Notes under the pieces: generated by a model
The model's database searches: none
Told to the model about the DNA's origin: nothing
Seen by the model: only the letters and a program-made list of their open reading frames with translations
Made by a program: the position numbers and the translations under genes
Shown here: positions 7,692 to 16,796 of the stretch, one piece after another
How the letters are laid out: each line of letters opens with the position of its first letter
Numbering within the stretch: the first letter of the stretch is position 1
NCBI GenBank assembly: GCA_002786355.1
Contig: PGCO01000003.1
Coordinates: 434,001-498,000 of the forward strand
Source of the DNA: Sediminibacterium sp. FEMGT703S
GTDB taxonomy: Bacteria; Bacteroidota; Bacteroidia; Chitinophagales; Chitinophagaceae
Length of the DNA stretch: 64,000 nt
Direction: 5' to 3'

Positions 7692-10127
7692 GGCAAGCCT
7701 TATCCCGGCATTAGTTACACCCCCTTGTTCAATGGAGCGGATATAATCTACCCGAATCACTTTAAAGATATTCTCTAACCCTACAAAATATTCAAGATAA
7801 TATTTCCCTTTTTCTAGCAACAATGAATTTGCACCCGTTACTAAAAACCAATTCAATTTTTTAAACCCTGGAATTTTATTGGTAAGTAAGCCATTTAAAT
7901 GATATTCAATATGCGCTGTGCCATACAAAGATGCAGTATTGCTAAATTGATAATAAGGAGCTAACTGAAAGGACCTAGTAAAAGCACTAGCAAATAGAAC
8001 CTGATTGCCTAAAAAATGAATTTGATCCGGTTCAAAAATCTTATCCTTTTGCAAAAATCCTCCTGCCACAAAAGCATATTTCAATTCACCAGCTAATTTT
8101 AAATCTATGTCGTCCGAAATACTCAGTCTCCATTTAGTATAATTAGCGTCAGACCCCAAAATCCCAGCAAAGGCTTTTGTGACAGATAAATTAAAAGTAG
8201 GATAGTCTGATCCAATATTTACTTTTCTATTAGGATACTCTACATATTTAGCACCAGGCAGCCAAGACAATCCAGCGCTAACTATGAAAGCCTGATGACG
8301 TTGCATTGGACCAGCTCCAAAAGCCGCTGGATGATTGGGAGTAAAATCTCTATTGGGAATATCCTTCCAGAAAGGGATATCATTTAAATTTTCCAAAGCT
8401 TTTCGATCTTGGTATTGAATAGCGGCTGAAAAATTGAGACCATTCCCAATACCCGCATTATAGTTCAACCTAAAGAAATCGGCTTCGTATATTTTTAAAA
8501 AATTTTGTTGGCTCTGTAAAGTGTAATAACTATTAATAAACTCACTTATAGGAGCTGCATTATTAAATTGAAATACTTTTTTCCCACCAGAAAAATTAAA
8601 AGACTGTATATACTTTTTCCCAAAGGTATAGTTGACCGTTAATGAGGGATTAAAATGTTTATTAGCAAACCCGTAACGTAATTCAGGTGTGATGCTTAAT
8701 GATTTTCGACCTTCCATTTCCTTTCGCCATTGCGGTGCTAAATTAATCACTCCACCTTCTACCGTATTGAAATTAATGGTATTAATTAATGGCTCGATAG
8801 TCAAGCTGGTTTTGGTTTTTCTTTTACTAAAGAACTTTCCAGTAAGCAACAAATTACCAATGGTAAACTTATTTCTAATCTTATCTAAAGAATCTAAATA
8901 TGCCGGAGATTCTCTTACTTTTTCTAAGCTATCTTTTTTCTTATAATCCTTGATCTCTTCTAATAAAAGGGGTAATGGCCTTATACTGTCCCAATAAGCC
9001 ATTGTTTTTTTATTTGAGCTATCATTAAATTTTAGAACAGTATTATTAAAATATTTCGGCTTGAAATTGGGTGCAATATTAAACTGATCATATACTTGTA
9101 AAAAGCTTCCAAAAAAATCGAATCCAAAAAACTTTCCACTAGGATAAATTACTTGCTGCTTGATAACCCAATACTTTTCTAATGGAATATACTGCTGCTG
9201 AATCGTTAAGGTATCTAACAACTGCATTTGTTGTTGACGCAGTAATTTCAAATCTACACTTTGGACATGCCAATCATTTTCAGTAATATGAATATATCCT
9301 GTAAACAGTGGCTCATAAGCCCTTTTAGGTGTTACTTTAATCCTACTAATCTCTTTTCCAAATTCATAAAAAGTTCCTTCAAATTTATACTTATAAAAAT
9401 TTAAAGCATTGTCAGCAATGGGCGATATAAATCCTCTTGGATTCAATCCATTTCCCAATGAAATATTATTCTCATAAAAAGATATAATTTGTGGGCTGCT
9501 GAATCCAAACCCATCACTTCTGCCACTCACTTTAGTAGAAATCACTTCTACTTTTCTTTCATTCGGTTCATTCACAGAATATTTTGCAACCGTTTCAGAT
9601 AAAAGCAAGATTTTTCTTTTACTCGTATCTCCATCTTCAAAATCAACTTTCTGTCCCATAAAAGTTTTGGGATAATTTCTCAATTGTAGCTGGCCTTTTA
9701 TATAGACTTCAGTTGTATATTTTTTTATTTCCTTTAAATGAGTAGCTCTTTTTGCAATTGCATTTCTTATAATAGCATATGCAGGATCTTCTCCACCTGT
9801 TTTAACTACTACTTCATTTAATTGATAATCTCTTCTTGCTAACAAAATATCAAGTGTTTGCGGGGCTTTTGTAACGGTAATTTTTTGCTCCACTGTTTGA
9901 TAACCGATGTATTGAAACACTAATACATAATTTCCGGGGTCTAGTGAAATTGTATAAAAACCATTGTTATTGGCTGAAGCCCCTTTTGTAGTGCCTTTTA
10001 CTAAAACAGACGAAAAAGGCAATGGATCATTATTTATTGCAGACCTGATTGTTCCAGATACTTCAGTAGAAAATCCATCCAAGCTAAACAAGCATAAAAA
10101 CATGCTAATTATACAAAAACGCAACAT
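7674..10127 (-). CDS. DUF5686 family protein with carboxypeptidase-like regulatory domain
   Basis: 817 aa from the ATG at 10127 ([10 protein letters not shown]...), which gives a normal signal peptide. The longer frame to 10187 would begin inside the terminator of the upstream gene. A CarboxypepD-regulatory-like beta-sandwich occupies about residues 24-105 ('[18 protein letters not shown]', '[15 protein letters not shown]'). The rest matches the DUF5686 layout: a long N-terminal soluble part, then repeated beta-strand segments likely to form an outer-membrane barrel ('[12 protein letters not shown]' at the end). This family is common in Bacteroidota and has no established function. No partner gene is evident. 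Outer-membrane location is an inference from the signal peptide and barrel-like strands. Confidence 0.85.
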   Translation of the reverse strand: MLRFCIISMFLCLFSLDGFSTEVSGTIRSAINNDPLPFSSVLVKGTTKGASANNNGFYTISLDPGNYVLVFQYIGYQTVEQKITVTKAPQTLDILLARRDYQLNEVVVKTGGEDPAYAIIRNAIAKRATHLKEIKKYTTEVYIKGQLQLRNYPKTFMGQKVDFEDGDTSKRKILLLSETVAKYSVNEPNERKVEVISTKVSGRSDGFGFSSPQIISFYENNISLGNGLNPRGFISPIADNALNFYKYKFEGTFYEFGKEISRIKVTPKRAYEPLFTGYIHITENDWHVQSVDLKLLRQQQMQLLDTLTIQQQYIPLEKYWVIKQQVIYPSGKFFGFDFFGSFLQVYDQFNIAPNFKPKYFNNTVLKFNDSSNKKTMAYWDSIRPLPLLLEEIKDYKKKDSLEKVRESPAYLDSLDKIRNKFTIGNLLLTGKFFSKRKTKTSLTIEPLINTINFNTVEGGVINLAPQWRKEMEGRKSLSITPELRYGFANKHFNPSLTVNYTFGKKYIQSFNFSGGKKVFQFNNAAPISEFINSYYTLQSQQNFLKIYEADFFRLNYNAGIGNGLNFSAAIQYQDRKALENLNDIPFWKDIPNRDFTPNHPAAFGAGPMQRHQAFIVSAGLSWLPGAKYVEYPNRKVNIGSDYPTFNLSVTKAFAGILGSDANYTKWRLSISDDIDLKLAGELKYAFVAGGFLQKDKIFEPDQIHFLGNQVLFASAFTRSFQLAPYYQFSNTASLYGTAHIEYHLNGLLTNKIPGFKKLNWFLVTGANSLLLEKGKYYLEYFVGLENIFKVIRVDYIRSIEQGGVTNAGIRLALPFAR

Positions 10128-10145
10128 ATTAATAAATTTGACGAC

Positions 10146-10182
10146 AAAAAAAGCCCCAATACTTGGCAAACCAAGTTGGGGC
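10146..10182 (-). terminator. Intrinsic terminator of the fdx-ddl-PASTA-rhodanese operon
   Basis: Minus strand: GCCCCAA/CTTGG stem, four-base loop, CCAAG/TTGGGGC (with a two-base bulge), followed by seven T's. It lies 27 bp after the rhodanese stop codon. Confidence 0.88.
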
Positions 10183-10209
10183 ATCATAAATGAATGTTAA
10201 TTTATATAA

Positions 10210-10515
10210 TTATTTAATCTGATCCTGCCAAGCAAGCATTCCACCTGTAACATTGATCAAATTACTAAAGCCTGCAGTTTCTAAAATTAAGCAAGCCTGT
10301 CCGCTTCTATTTCCACTTCTACAGTAAACATAAATGGGTTCATTTTTCCATTCTTCTAACTCATCAATTTGCATTGTCTGAATATTGCCTAAAGGAAGAT
10401 GCAAGCCCCCAATATTAAAATCTGCTCTTTCATGAGCTTCCCTTACATCCACTAAATGAATAGGCTCTCCACCATCTAATTTTGCTTTTAATTCTTCAAC
10501 GGTAATCGTTTGCAT
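10210..10515 (-). CDS. Single-domain rhodanese-like protein
   Basis: 101 aa, one rhodanese domain of GlpE/PspE size. The active-site loop is 'YCRSGNRS' with Cys65, which would carry the persulfide. There is no signal peptide, so it is cytosolic. The preceding 'LVDVREAHER' is the usual rhodanese N-terminal motif. The gene starts 5 bp after the PASTA gene stop and is the last gene before a strong terminator, so it is co-transcribed with ferredoxin, ddl and the PASTA gene. It could move sulfur between thiols; the physiological acceptor is unknown. Iron-sulfur or tRNA thiolation roles are only guesses from the ferredoxin in the same operon. Confidence 0.9.
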   Translation of the reverse strand: MQTITVEELKAKLDGGEPIHLVDVREAHERADFNIGGLHLPLGNIQTMQIDELEEWKNEPIYVYCRSGNRSGQACLILETAGFSNLINVTGGMLAWQDQIK

Positions 10516-10520
10516 TGTAT

Positions 10521-11345
10521 TTAATTATTGGAGTTATGAAAACTGGTGTCTTTTATAGGCGCTTGTTCACTAATATATAAATCAATTAACTGGCCTTGTC
10601 TTATTTTGTTCCTAGCAGGATTGCCATCGGCGCCAGGAATATCACTAAACAACGGAGGATTTTGTTTGATAATAAATGCTGCAGCTGAATCTTTAATGGT
10701 GCCATTCGCTAAAATAGAACCAATATTAATATTTAAAGAAGATAAAGTAGACCTTGCTTGATCAAGCGTAAGACCAATTAAATCGGGAACATCTGTTTCA
10801 TCACCCCCAACACCACTCCCTAATACCAAATTGATAACTGTTCCAATAGGAATTTTTTCACCAGGCTTAATAGGTGTGCTGTTAATCATTTGTTCTAATA
10901 CAGCATTGCGAGCAATATCTGGTTTATATGTTACAAAACCCAATTTTAAACCTAGGCTTTGCAAGTACATTTCGGCACTACGAATGGAAAAACCTGTTAA
11001 ATTAGGCATTTCAACTTGAGGGGGTATCGTTCGATTTAAGGTTAAATAAATTGCCCTCCCCGTTTTAACAACTGCATCTGCTTCAGGAGACTGCCTGATT
11101 ACGGCTTGCTTTGCAACTGTATCGATGTATACAGAATCTTGAATAACCACTTCAAAGCCTTGGTCTTCTAAGATTTTTTGCGCAGCTAAAATATGTTGAC
11201 CAGTTATATTGGGGACTTTTTCAAATTTCCCATAGCCTGTTATCCAATCTAAAGAGCCAAAAAACAATAAAATCAGCATAAGAATCAATCCTATGCCTGT
11301 TAAAATATTTACCCAAAGTGGCTTATCAGTAATGAATTTGAACAC
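10521..11345 (-). CDS. Membrane-anchored protein with three PASTA domains, no kinase domain
   Basis: 274 aa. A short cytosolic head, one transmembrane helix (about 13-33), then three consecutive PASTA repeats in the periplasm: about 38-105 ('KVPNITGQHILAAQKIL'), 109-177 ('MPNLTGFSIRSAEMYL') and 184-258 ('VPDLIGLTLDQARSTL'). PASTA domains bind muropeptides or beta-lactams in Ser/Thr kinases and class A PBPs, but here there is no catalytic domain. Placement 43 bp downstream of ddl, a peptidoglycan precursor gene, agrees with a role in sensing or binding cell-wall material in the periplasm. That role is inference; the domain call is firm. Confidence 0.9.
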   Translation of the reverse strand: MFKFITDKPLWVNILTGIGLILMLILLFFGSLDWITGYGKFEKVPNITGQHILAAQKILEDQGFEVVIQDSVYIDTVAKQAVIRQSPEADAVVKTGRAIYLTLNRTIPPQVEMPNLTGFSIRSAEMYLQSLGLKLGFVTYKPDIARNAVLEQMINSTPIKPGEKIPIGTVINLVLGSGVGGDETDVPDLIGLTLDQARSTLSSLNINIGSILANGTIKDSAAAFIIKQNPPLFSDIPGADGNPARNKIRQGQLIDLYISEQAPIKDTSFHNSNN

Positions 11346-11388
11346 TATAAAAATTTAAAAAAATGAAAAACCAAAATAATGAATAAAA

Positions 11389-12369
11389 TTAATGAAATGC
11401 TTGCTCAATTACTGCAGAATAAAAATCAGTTAAAGGCATCCCCATCGCTCTTACCTGTTGAGGTATTACTGAGGCTTCGCTTTGACCCGGAACTGTATTA
11501 ACTTCTAGCATAAAAGGTTTTTGTTGATGGGTATCATAAATGAAATCGATTCTCACAACTCCCCTGCAGTTAAAAATCTCATAAACCCTTTTTGCAGCAT
11601 CAGAAAGACGCTGTTTCATGGTATCATCAATTTGCGCTGGGGTAGTTTCTATACTTTTACCTTGATACTTAGCTTCAAAATCAAAGAATTCATTTTGAGT
11701 ACTTATTTCAGTAATTGGTAATACAGAAATAGTATTCCCTTGTTTAAAAACACCAATGGTAAATTCTCTACCGCTAATGAATTCTTCCACTAAAATTTGA
11801 TGGTCTTCTTTAAACGCTTTTATTAAAGCGGGTGCTAATTCTTCTGCAGAATTTACTTTGCTCATACCGATACTGCTGCCACCATTATTGGGCTTTACAA
11901 ACAAAGGCAAACTAAGTTGTGCTAAAATGGCTTCAGCACTTATTGGCGTATGACTAAATAAGTGCATCGACTTAGCAACATGAATGCCACCGAATGCTGC
12001 AACCGCAACAGTATAGCGCTTATTCATGGTTAAAGCAGATGTAGCGGCATCACAACTAGTGTATGGAATGCCTAGCATGTCAAAATACCCTTGCAATTTT
12101 CCATCTTCTCCAGGAGTACCATGAATGCACATCAAGGCAACATCAAACTGTATTTTATTTCCATTATCAACAATAGAAAAATCATCTCGATTAACGGATG
12201 ACCGTTCCCCTGCCGCATTTTCATACCACCATCCTGTTGCATTAATATCAATTTTGTACAAATCATATTTTGTACGATCAATATTATTTCCAACGGTGAT
12301 GGCACTTTTGTAACTTATTTGGGCTTCCCCACTTAGGCCACCTGTAACCAATGCTACTTTGCGCTTCAT
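11389..12369 (-). CDS. ddl: D-alanine--D-alanine ligase
   Basis: 326 aa, an ATP-grasp enzyme joining two D-alanines for peptidoglycan precursors in the cytosol. Visible signatures are the N-terminal 'VTGGLSGEAQISYKSA', 'MCIHGTPGEDGKLQGYFDML', the ATP-binding 'PLFVKPNNGGSSIG' and the C-terminal metal/substrate site 'EVNTVPGQSEASVIPQQ'. The gene follows ferredoxin by 17 bp and precedes the PASTA gene by 43 bp, in a four-gene operon. The 'PGQSEAS' stretch matches the bacterial D-Ala-D-Ala form rather than the typical D-Ala-D-Lac sequences I know, but specificity cannot be fixed by eye. Confidence 0.96.
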   Translation of the reverse strand: MKRKVALVTGGLSGEAQISYKSAITVGNNIDRTKYDLYKIDINATGWWYENAAGERSSVNRDDFSIVDNGNKIQFDVALMCIHGTPGEDGKLQGYFDMLGIPYTSCDAATSALTMNKRYTVAVAAFGGIHVAKSMHLFSHTPISAEAILAQLSLPLFVKPNNGGSSIGMSKVNSAEELAPALIKAFKEDHQILVEEFISGREFTIGVFKQGNTISVLPITEISTQNEFFDFEAKYQGKSIETTPAQIDDTMKQRLSDAAKRVYEIFNCRGVVRIDFIYDTHQQKPFMLEVNTVPGQSEASVIPQQVRAMGMPLTDFYSAVIEQAFH

Positions 12370-12386
12370 AAATTGCTTTGGGCTTA

Positions 12387-12734
12387 TTAAATATGCATTT
12401 TTGCTTTCTTAGACATTAATTCCTCTACTGTCTCTTGATATAACTCATCTGGAACGCAACAATCTACCGGACAAACTGCAGCGCACTGTGGCTCTTCGTG
12501 AAAACCTTGGCACTCCGTACATTTATTTGGCGTGATATAGTAAGTATCTAAGCTGATGGGCTCGAAACGCTTATCGGCATCTACCATACTGCCATCCATT
12601 AGCTGAAAACTGCCTTTTATAGTGGTTCCGTCAGCAATAGACCATTCTACTCCACCTTCATAAATAGCGTTATTAGGACATTCTGGTTCGCATGCGCCAC
12701 AATTAATACATTCTTCTGTTATTTTGATTGCCAT
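12387..12734 (-). CDS. Ferredoxin with two [4Fe-4S] clusters
   Basis: 115 aa from the ATG at 12734 ('MAIKITEECINCGACEPECP'), the family's normal start. A longer open frame to 12875 would run antisense through the neighbouring gene. Cluster-binding motifs are CxxCxxCxxxC at the N-terminus and, later, CxxC-x8-CxxxC ('CTECQGFHEEPQCAAVCP'), the Allochromatium/YfhL-type pattern with an extended second motif. An insertion of about 45 residues separates the two motifs. It is a cytosolic low-potential electron carrier; the partner is unknown. First gene of the operon with ddl, the PASTA gene and rhodanese, and divergent from the acyl-CoA reductase gene, which is a plausible redox partner by context only. 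Confidence 0.93.
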   Translation of the reverse strand: MAIKITEECINCGACEPECPNNAIYEGGVEWSIADGTTIKGSFQLMDGSMVDADKRFEPISLDTYYITPNKCTECQGFHEEPQCAAVCPVDCCVPDELYQETVEELMSKKAKMHI

Positions 12735-12744
12735 ACAAAATGGG

Positions 12745-12771
12745 TTTGTTGAGTTAGTGAAATTACATTTG
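12745..12771 (+). promoter_or_regulatory. Promoter of the acyl-CoA reductase gene
   Basis: -33 TTTG (12745-12748), 15-bp spacer, -7 TACATTTG (12764-12771), an exact TAnnTTTG. Predicted start near 12776, giving a 20-nt leader. Confidence 0.45.
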
Positions 12772-12777
12772 CAGTAC

Positions 12778-12807
12778 CAAAAATACGGTTGACAAATGAT
12801 TTTACAA
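12778..12807 (-). promoter_or_regulatory. Promoter of the ferredoxin-ddl operon
   Basis: Minus strand: TTG (12807-12805), 19-bp spacer, TATTTTTG (12785-12778). Predicted start near 12773, about 39 nt before the ferredoxin ATG. It lies inside the start of the acyl-CoA reductase transcript and faces that gene's promoter. Confidence 0.45.
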
Positions 12808-13800
12808 GAACGAATTGAATTATTATGCCGTTTAGGCCAATATATCAACAGCAATGACCCGGAATGGTTAGCCATTAAAGAAAGGGCCTACAACCAAAAT
12901 CAGTGGTTTGTGCCAGAATTTATTGAATCGGCAACCCAAAATATTGCCGAACATTTTCTGCAAGAACAGCTGTTAAATGATTGGGCGGCAAAATACCAAG
13001 TATCGGAGACTCCAATCCACCCTTTACAAATAGGCATTGTAATGGCTGGAAATATACCCTTAGTCGGATTTCACGATTTGCTTTGTGTCTTTATTGCTGG
13101 ACATTATGCGGTGGTGAAAGTTTCTTCGAAAGACGAAGTGCTCATAAAACATTTGGTCAAAAAAATGTACGACTGGGACGTAAGGATACAAAATTGGATT
13201 TCATTTGCGGATAGGCTAAATGGATTAGATGCCTATATAGCAACTGGAAGCAATAATTCTAGTAGGTATTTTGATTATTACTTTGGAAAGTATCCGCATA
13301 TTATTAGAAGGAATAGAACCTCCGTAGCATTATTAGATGGCTCAGAAAGCCCAGAAACATTGAGTTTACTAGCAGAAGATGTGTTGCAATATTTTGGACT
13401 AGGTTGCAGAAATGTTACCCAAGTATATGTGCCCAATGAATACGATTTTGTTCCATTATTAAACGCTTTGAAAAAGTATCCTGAGTTTATTGATTACCAT
13501 AAATACAAGCACAATTTTGATTACCATTTGGCTTTGTTAATCATGGGGGGAAAATACTATATGAACAACGACACTGTTATTTTAACAGAAAACCCTTCCC
13601 CATTTTCTCCAGTAAGTCAGTTGCATTATGCTTTTTATAATGATCGTGCAGAAATATTAAACCAATTAAAAAAGGATGAGTCTATTCAATGTATTGTGGG
13701 ATCAGGGCTGATACCTTTTGGGGCCGCTCAGCAACCACAGTTAACCGACTATGCGGATGGTGTTGATACTATGGCGTTCTTAAAAGGACTTACAAAATGA
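12796..13800 (+). CDS. LuxC-like acyl-CoA reductase
   Basis: 334 aa, the acyl-CoA reductase (LuxC, PF05893-type) family widespread in Bacteroidota outside any lux operon. These enzymes reduce a fatty acyl-CoA to the aldehyde with NADPH through an acyl-cysteine intermediate. Cys204 in 'GLGCRNVTQVYVP' is the likely catalytic residue, and 'MAGNIPLVGFHD' matches the cofactor-binding region. It is shorter than LuxC (about 480 aa), as is normal for this group. Cytosolic. The product's use here is unknown. Divergent from the ferredoxin gene with interlocked promoters. A 35-codon frame overlaps the stop codon by four bases (see findings). Confidence 0.85.
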   Translation: MILQERIELLCRLGQYINSNDPEWLAIKERAYNQNQWFVPEFIESATQNIAEHFLQEQLLNDWAAKYQVSETPIHPLQIGIVMAGNIPLVGFHDLLCVFIAGHYAVVKVSSKDEVLIKHLVKKMYDWDVRIQNWISFADRLNGLDAYIATGSNNSSRYFDYYFGKYPHIIRRNRTSVALLDGSESPETLSLLAEDVLQYFGLGCRNVTQVYVPNEYDFVPLLNALKKYPEFIDYHKYKHNFDYHLALLIMGGKYYMNNDTVILTENPSPFSPVSQLHYAFYNDRAEILNQLKKDESIQCIVGSGLIPFGAAQQPQLTDYADGVDTMAFLKGLTK

Positions 13801-13919
13801 CATTTTTCCCAAAACATTTGTTAAATGGTACCATTGGAGAACTGTCAATTAAACAGCTTTGTTTATTTGCTATTGAAAAGGCATGTAAATTGAGTCATTA
13901 TTAAAAAACAACAGATCAT

Positions 13920-15443
13920 ATGAATTGGAAAAATGGTTTAGTGATTGTGGGCATCAGCGCCACTACCGCCCTCGCCAGTGTGTGGGGCTACGGTAAATTC
14001 GTAGAAAACCAACAAGCAGGCTTACAGGAAGAGGGTAAATTACCCGTCAACTATGCAGGATTTTTGGGTAGCCCCAATAATACGGCGGCTGGTTCAATTG
14101 ATTTTACAGCTGCAGCTACTACAGGTACTCCTGCGGTTGTGCATATTAAAACCAGAACAAAAGCCAAGCAAATCAGCAACAACCAACGTCAGCAAAGAAA
14201 TCCATTCGCGGATATGTTTGGAGACGATTTTGGTGATTTTTTTGGAGGGCCAAGGGTTCAACCCGAGCAACGTGCTAGTGGTAGTGGAGTCATCATTACC
14301 GAAGACGGCTATATTGTTACCAACAATCACGTGATTGACGGTGCAGATGAAATTAATGTTACCCTTGCCAACAAAAAATCTTACAAAGCCACTTTGGTAG
14401 GACAGGATCCTAACAGTGATTTGGCGGTAATTAAAATTGAAGGAAAGGCATTTCCTTATATTGTTTATGGCAATAGCGATGATGCTAAATTAGGTCAGTG
14501 GGTGTTAGCAATCGGATATCCATTTAGCTTAGACGTAACTGTAACTGCAGGAATTATTAGTGCTAAAGCAAGGTCTATTGACATCAATGGAAGACAGGGC
14601 GCCAATCCGGTGGAATCATTCATTCAAACTGATGCCGCTGTTAATCCAGGGAATAGTGGTGGTGCATTAATCAATACGAATGGAGAATTGGTAGGTATCA
14701 ACTCTGCCATTGCCTCTCCTACTGGGTCATACGCAGGATATTCATACGCTATCCCAGTAAATATGGTAAAGAAAATTGTAACCGATATTGTAAAATTCGG
14801 AACCGTTCAGCGTGCATTTATTGGCATCAGTTATCCAAAAGAAAATTTGACTGACGAAGCAAAACGTGAACTAGAAAAAGAATTAGGAACTGCATACAAA
14901 GAGGGGGAAGGAGTTTTAATCACAGATACCCCTGAGGGCGGTGCTGCAGCAAGCGCAGGCTTAAAGAAAGGTGATATTATCACCAAAATACAGGGAGTTG
15001 CCATTGCAACAGGACCAGAATTACAAGAGCAAGTTGCTCGCTACAAACCAGGTGATAAAGTAACCGTACAATACAAGCGTGCAGGAAAAGAAAATAACGT
15101 TACCATTACTTTAAAAAATAAAGCAGGAAATACTGATATCGTAAGAAATAGCAGCATCATTGAAAAACTAGGTGGAGAGTTAGTAAACTTAGATAAGAAA
15201 GTTGCTGCTGCCAACGATGTACCTGGTGGTGTTGTAGTCAAGAAAGTAGGAACTGGATTATTGAGTAAGAGCAGAATGGAAGATGGATTCGTTATTACCG
15301 GAATCAACGGTAAAGAAATCATCAATGTAGATGAACTTAAAATAGCTTTAGCTAATATTAAATCTGGCACTATCCGAATTGATGGATTCTATCCAGGATT
15401 TGAAGGAAGATATACTTACCCACTTCAAATTAGTCAAGAGTAG
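13920..15443 (+). CDS. Periplasmic serine endoprotease of the HtrA/DegP family
   Basis: 507 aa. An N-terminal signal/anchor (about 6-25) is followed by a trypsin-like protease domain (about 115-300) with His137 ('TNNHVID'), Asp167 ('NSDLAV') and Ser246 ('NPGNSGG'). Two PDZ domains follow (about 300-400 and 415-500). This is the Do/DegP layout: an ATP-independent protease and chaperone for misfolded envelope proteins. A flexible Asn/Gln- and Phe/Asp-rich stretch (about 86-112) resembles the LA loop that regulates DegP oligomers. The gene is monocistronic with a strong bidirectional terminator. An envelope-stress response would be usual for the family, but I see no recognisable regulatory site. 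Confidence 0.94.
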   Translation: MNWKNGLVIVGISATTALASVWGYGKFVENQQAGLQEEGKLPVNYAGFLGSPNNTAAGSIDFTAAATTGTPAVVHIKTRTKAKQISNNQRQQRNPFADMFGDDFGDFFGGPRVQPEQRASGSGVIITEDGYIVTNNHVIDGADEINVTLANKKSYKATLVGQDPNSDLAVIKIEGKAFPYIVYGNSDDAKLGQWVLAIGYPFSLDVTVTAGIISAKARSIDINGRQGANPVESFIQTDAAVNPGNSGGALINTNGELVGINSAIASPTGSYAGYSYAIPVNMVKKIVTDIVKFGTVQRAFIGISYPKENLTDEAKRELEKELGTAYKEGEGVLITDTPEGGAAASAGLKKGDIITKIQGVAIATGPELQEQVARYKPGDKVTVQYKRAGKENNVTITLKNKAGNTDIVRNSSIIEKLGGELVNLDKKVAAANDVPGGVVVKKVGTGLLSKSRMEDGFVITGINGKEIINVDELKIALANIKSGTIRIDGFYPGFEGRYTYPLQISQE

Positions 15444-15461
15444 TATAATTAAAGTGTACTT

Positions 15462-15500
15462 AAAAAAAACCTTGCAACTAAATGTTGCAAGGTTTTTTTT
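15462..15500. terminator. Bidirectional intrinsic terminator between htrA-type gene and alpha-amylase gene
   Basis: An 11-bp stem AACCTTGCAAC / GTTGCAAGGTT with a five-base loop, flanked by A's on the left and T's on the right, so it serves both convergent genes. The T-run touches the amylase stop codon. Confidence 0.9.
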
Positions 15501-16765
15501 TATACTTTCTCATAAACCAGGTACTCTCCTGCTTGCAATTCAAATTCTTCTTGATGATTAAAATGAAACGCTAAACCAGAAAAAATATTTCTAAAATCTC
15601 CTTTTAACCATTCGTGGTGCACATGAATTTTTAAACGACTATTTGTGGAAACATTCAAGAGAACTAATACTATATGATTACCGCTACGTCTAAAAAAAGC
15701 CATTAGTTCATTGTCTTTGTCAGAAGGTAAAATAAAAGATTCTCCCTTATTGATTGCTGGGTTATTTGCGCGTAATTGAGCTAGTTGTTGATAAAAACCA
15801 TGGAGTTGATTGGGATTGCCCCACTCTATCAAATCTTTATCAAAAAACTTTAATCTTTTTTTACTAGGGCTTTCTTGACCACTATAAACCATTGGCATAC
15901 CATGCCAGGTAAATGTAAATACAGCCCATGCTAATGCAGCCACACCATATTTTTCATACTCTGTTCCATTCCAACTATTTTCATCATGATTAGCGGTAAA
16001 AAACAATTTGATAGCTCCACGAGGATATTGCGAATAAGCATGTAATACATTTCGCACTTCATGTAATGTGGTTAGTGCTTTAGCATATCTACCTGTCTCA
16101 TGCATCCACCACCAAGAATAGGTAGCATCAAATACTTGGTGATAATCTTGTACTTCGCATTCTGCTAACCAAAATAGTGGCTTTGTTAGTTCACAACTTA
16201 ATCTTGCTTGTTGCCAAAAATCAAGTGGGACTAAATGGGCCATATCGCACCTGAATCCATCAATATCAAAATCATTCACCCAATATCGCATGGCTTTAAT
16301 TAATTCATGACGCATTTCGGGCACTTCAAAATTTAAATCGATCACATCGTGCCATCCATTTTTCTCTGTAAAATTCCCTTCTGCATCTTTCATCATCCAA
16401 TCTGGGTGATCGATGGTCCAATGATGGTCCCAACCTGTATGATTAGCAACCCAATCAATGATTACTTTAAAACCCAACTCATGCGCTTGTTGAATCAATT
16501 GTTTAAAATCATACTTTGTTCCATATTCAGGATTAATATCTGTGTAACTACTGCATGCGTAATAACTACCTAAGCTTCCCTGCATTTTGAGTTTACTGAT
16601 TGGCGTTATTGGCATCAACCATAATAAATTGACACCCATATCTTTCAAGCGTGGCAAATGTGCAGCAAACGCGTTAAAAGTTCCTTCGGGTGTGTATTGC
16701 CGAATATTTACTTCGTACATGGTAGCATTATATGCCCATGGTACTATATGAAAAGAAGACTTCAT
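15500..16765 (-). CDS. Alpha-amylase family (GH13) glycosidase, cytosolic
   Basis: 421 aa with the four GH13 conserved regions: I 'DWVANHTG' (104-111), II 'GFRCDMAH' with nucleophile Asp174, III 'WLAECE' with acid/base Glu202, and IV 'FTANHDEN' with Asp261. A short beta-domain follows at the C-terminus. No signal peptide, so it acts in the cytosol, probably on maltodextrin or glycogen fragments; it is short for a secreted amylase. Exact specificity is open (alpha-amylase, neopullulanase or maltogenic type). The gene lies 31 bp downstream of the sodium:solute symporter gene, so it is likely the last gene of that operon, which hints at intracellular use of an imported sugar. Confidence 0.92.
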   Translation of the reverse strand: MKSSFHIVPWAYNATMYEVNIRQYTPEGTFNAFAAHLPRLKDMGVNLLWLMPITPISKLKMQGSLGSYYACSSYTDINPEYGTKYDFKQLIQQAHELGFKVIIDWVANHTGWDHHWTIDHPDWMMKDAEGNFTEKNGWHDVIDLNFEVPEMRHELIKAMRYWVNDFDIDGFRCDMAHLVPLDFWQQARLSCELTKPLFWLAECEVQDYHQVFDATYSWWWMHETGRYAKALTTLHEVRNVLHAYSQYPRGAIKLFFTANHDENSWNGTEYEKYGVAALAWAVFTFTWHGMPMVYSGQESPSKKRLKFFDKDLIEWGNPNQLHGFYQQLAQLRANNPAINKGESFILPSDKDNELMAFFRRSGNHIVLVLLNVSTNSRLKIHVHHEWLKGDFRNIFSGLAFHFNHQEEFELQAGEYLVYEKV

Positions 16766-16796
16766 TGTTTATTTATCTAAGTAGGAAGATAAGCGT

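Noticed and set aside
12735-12875. Longer N-terminus of the ferredoxin
   Set aside because: It overlaps the acyl-CoA reductase start antisense and both promoters; the ferredoxin family begins at 12734.
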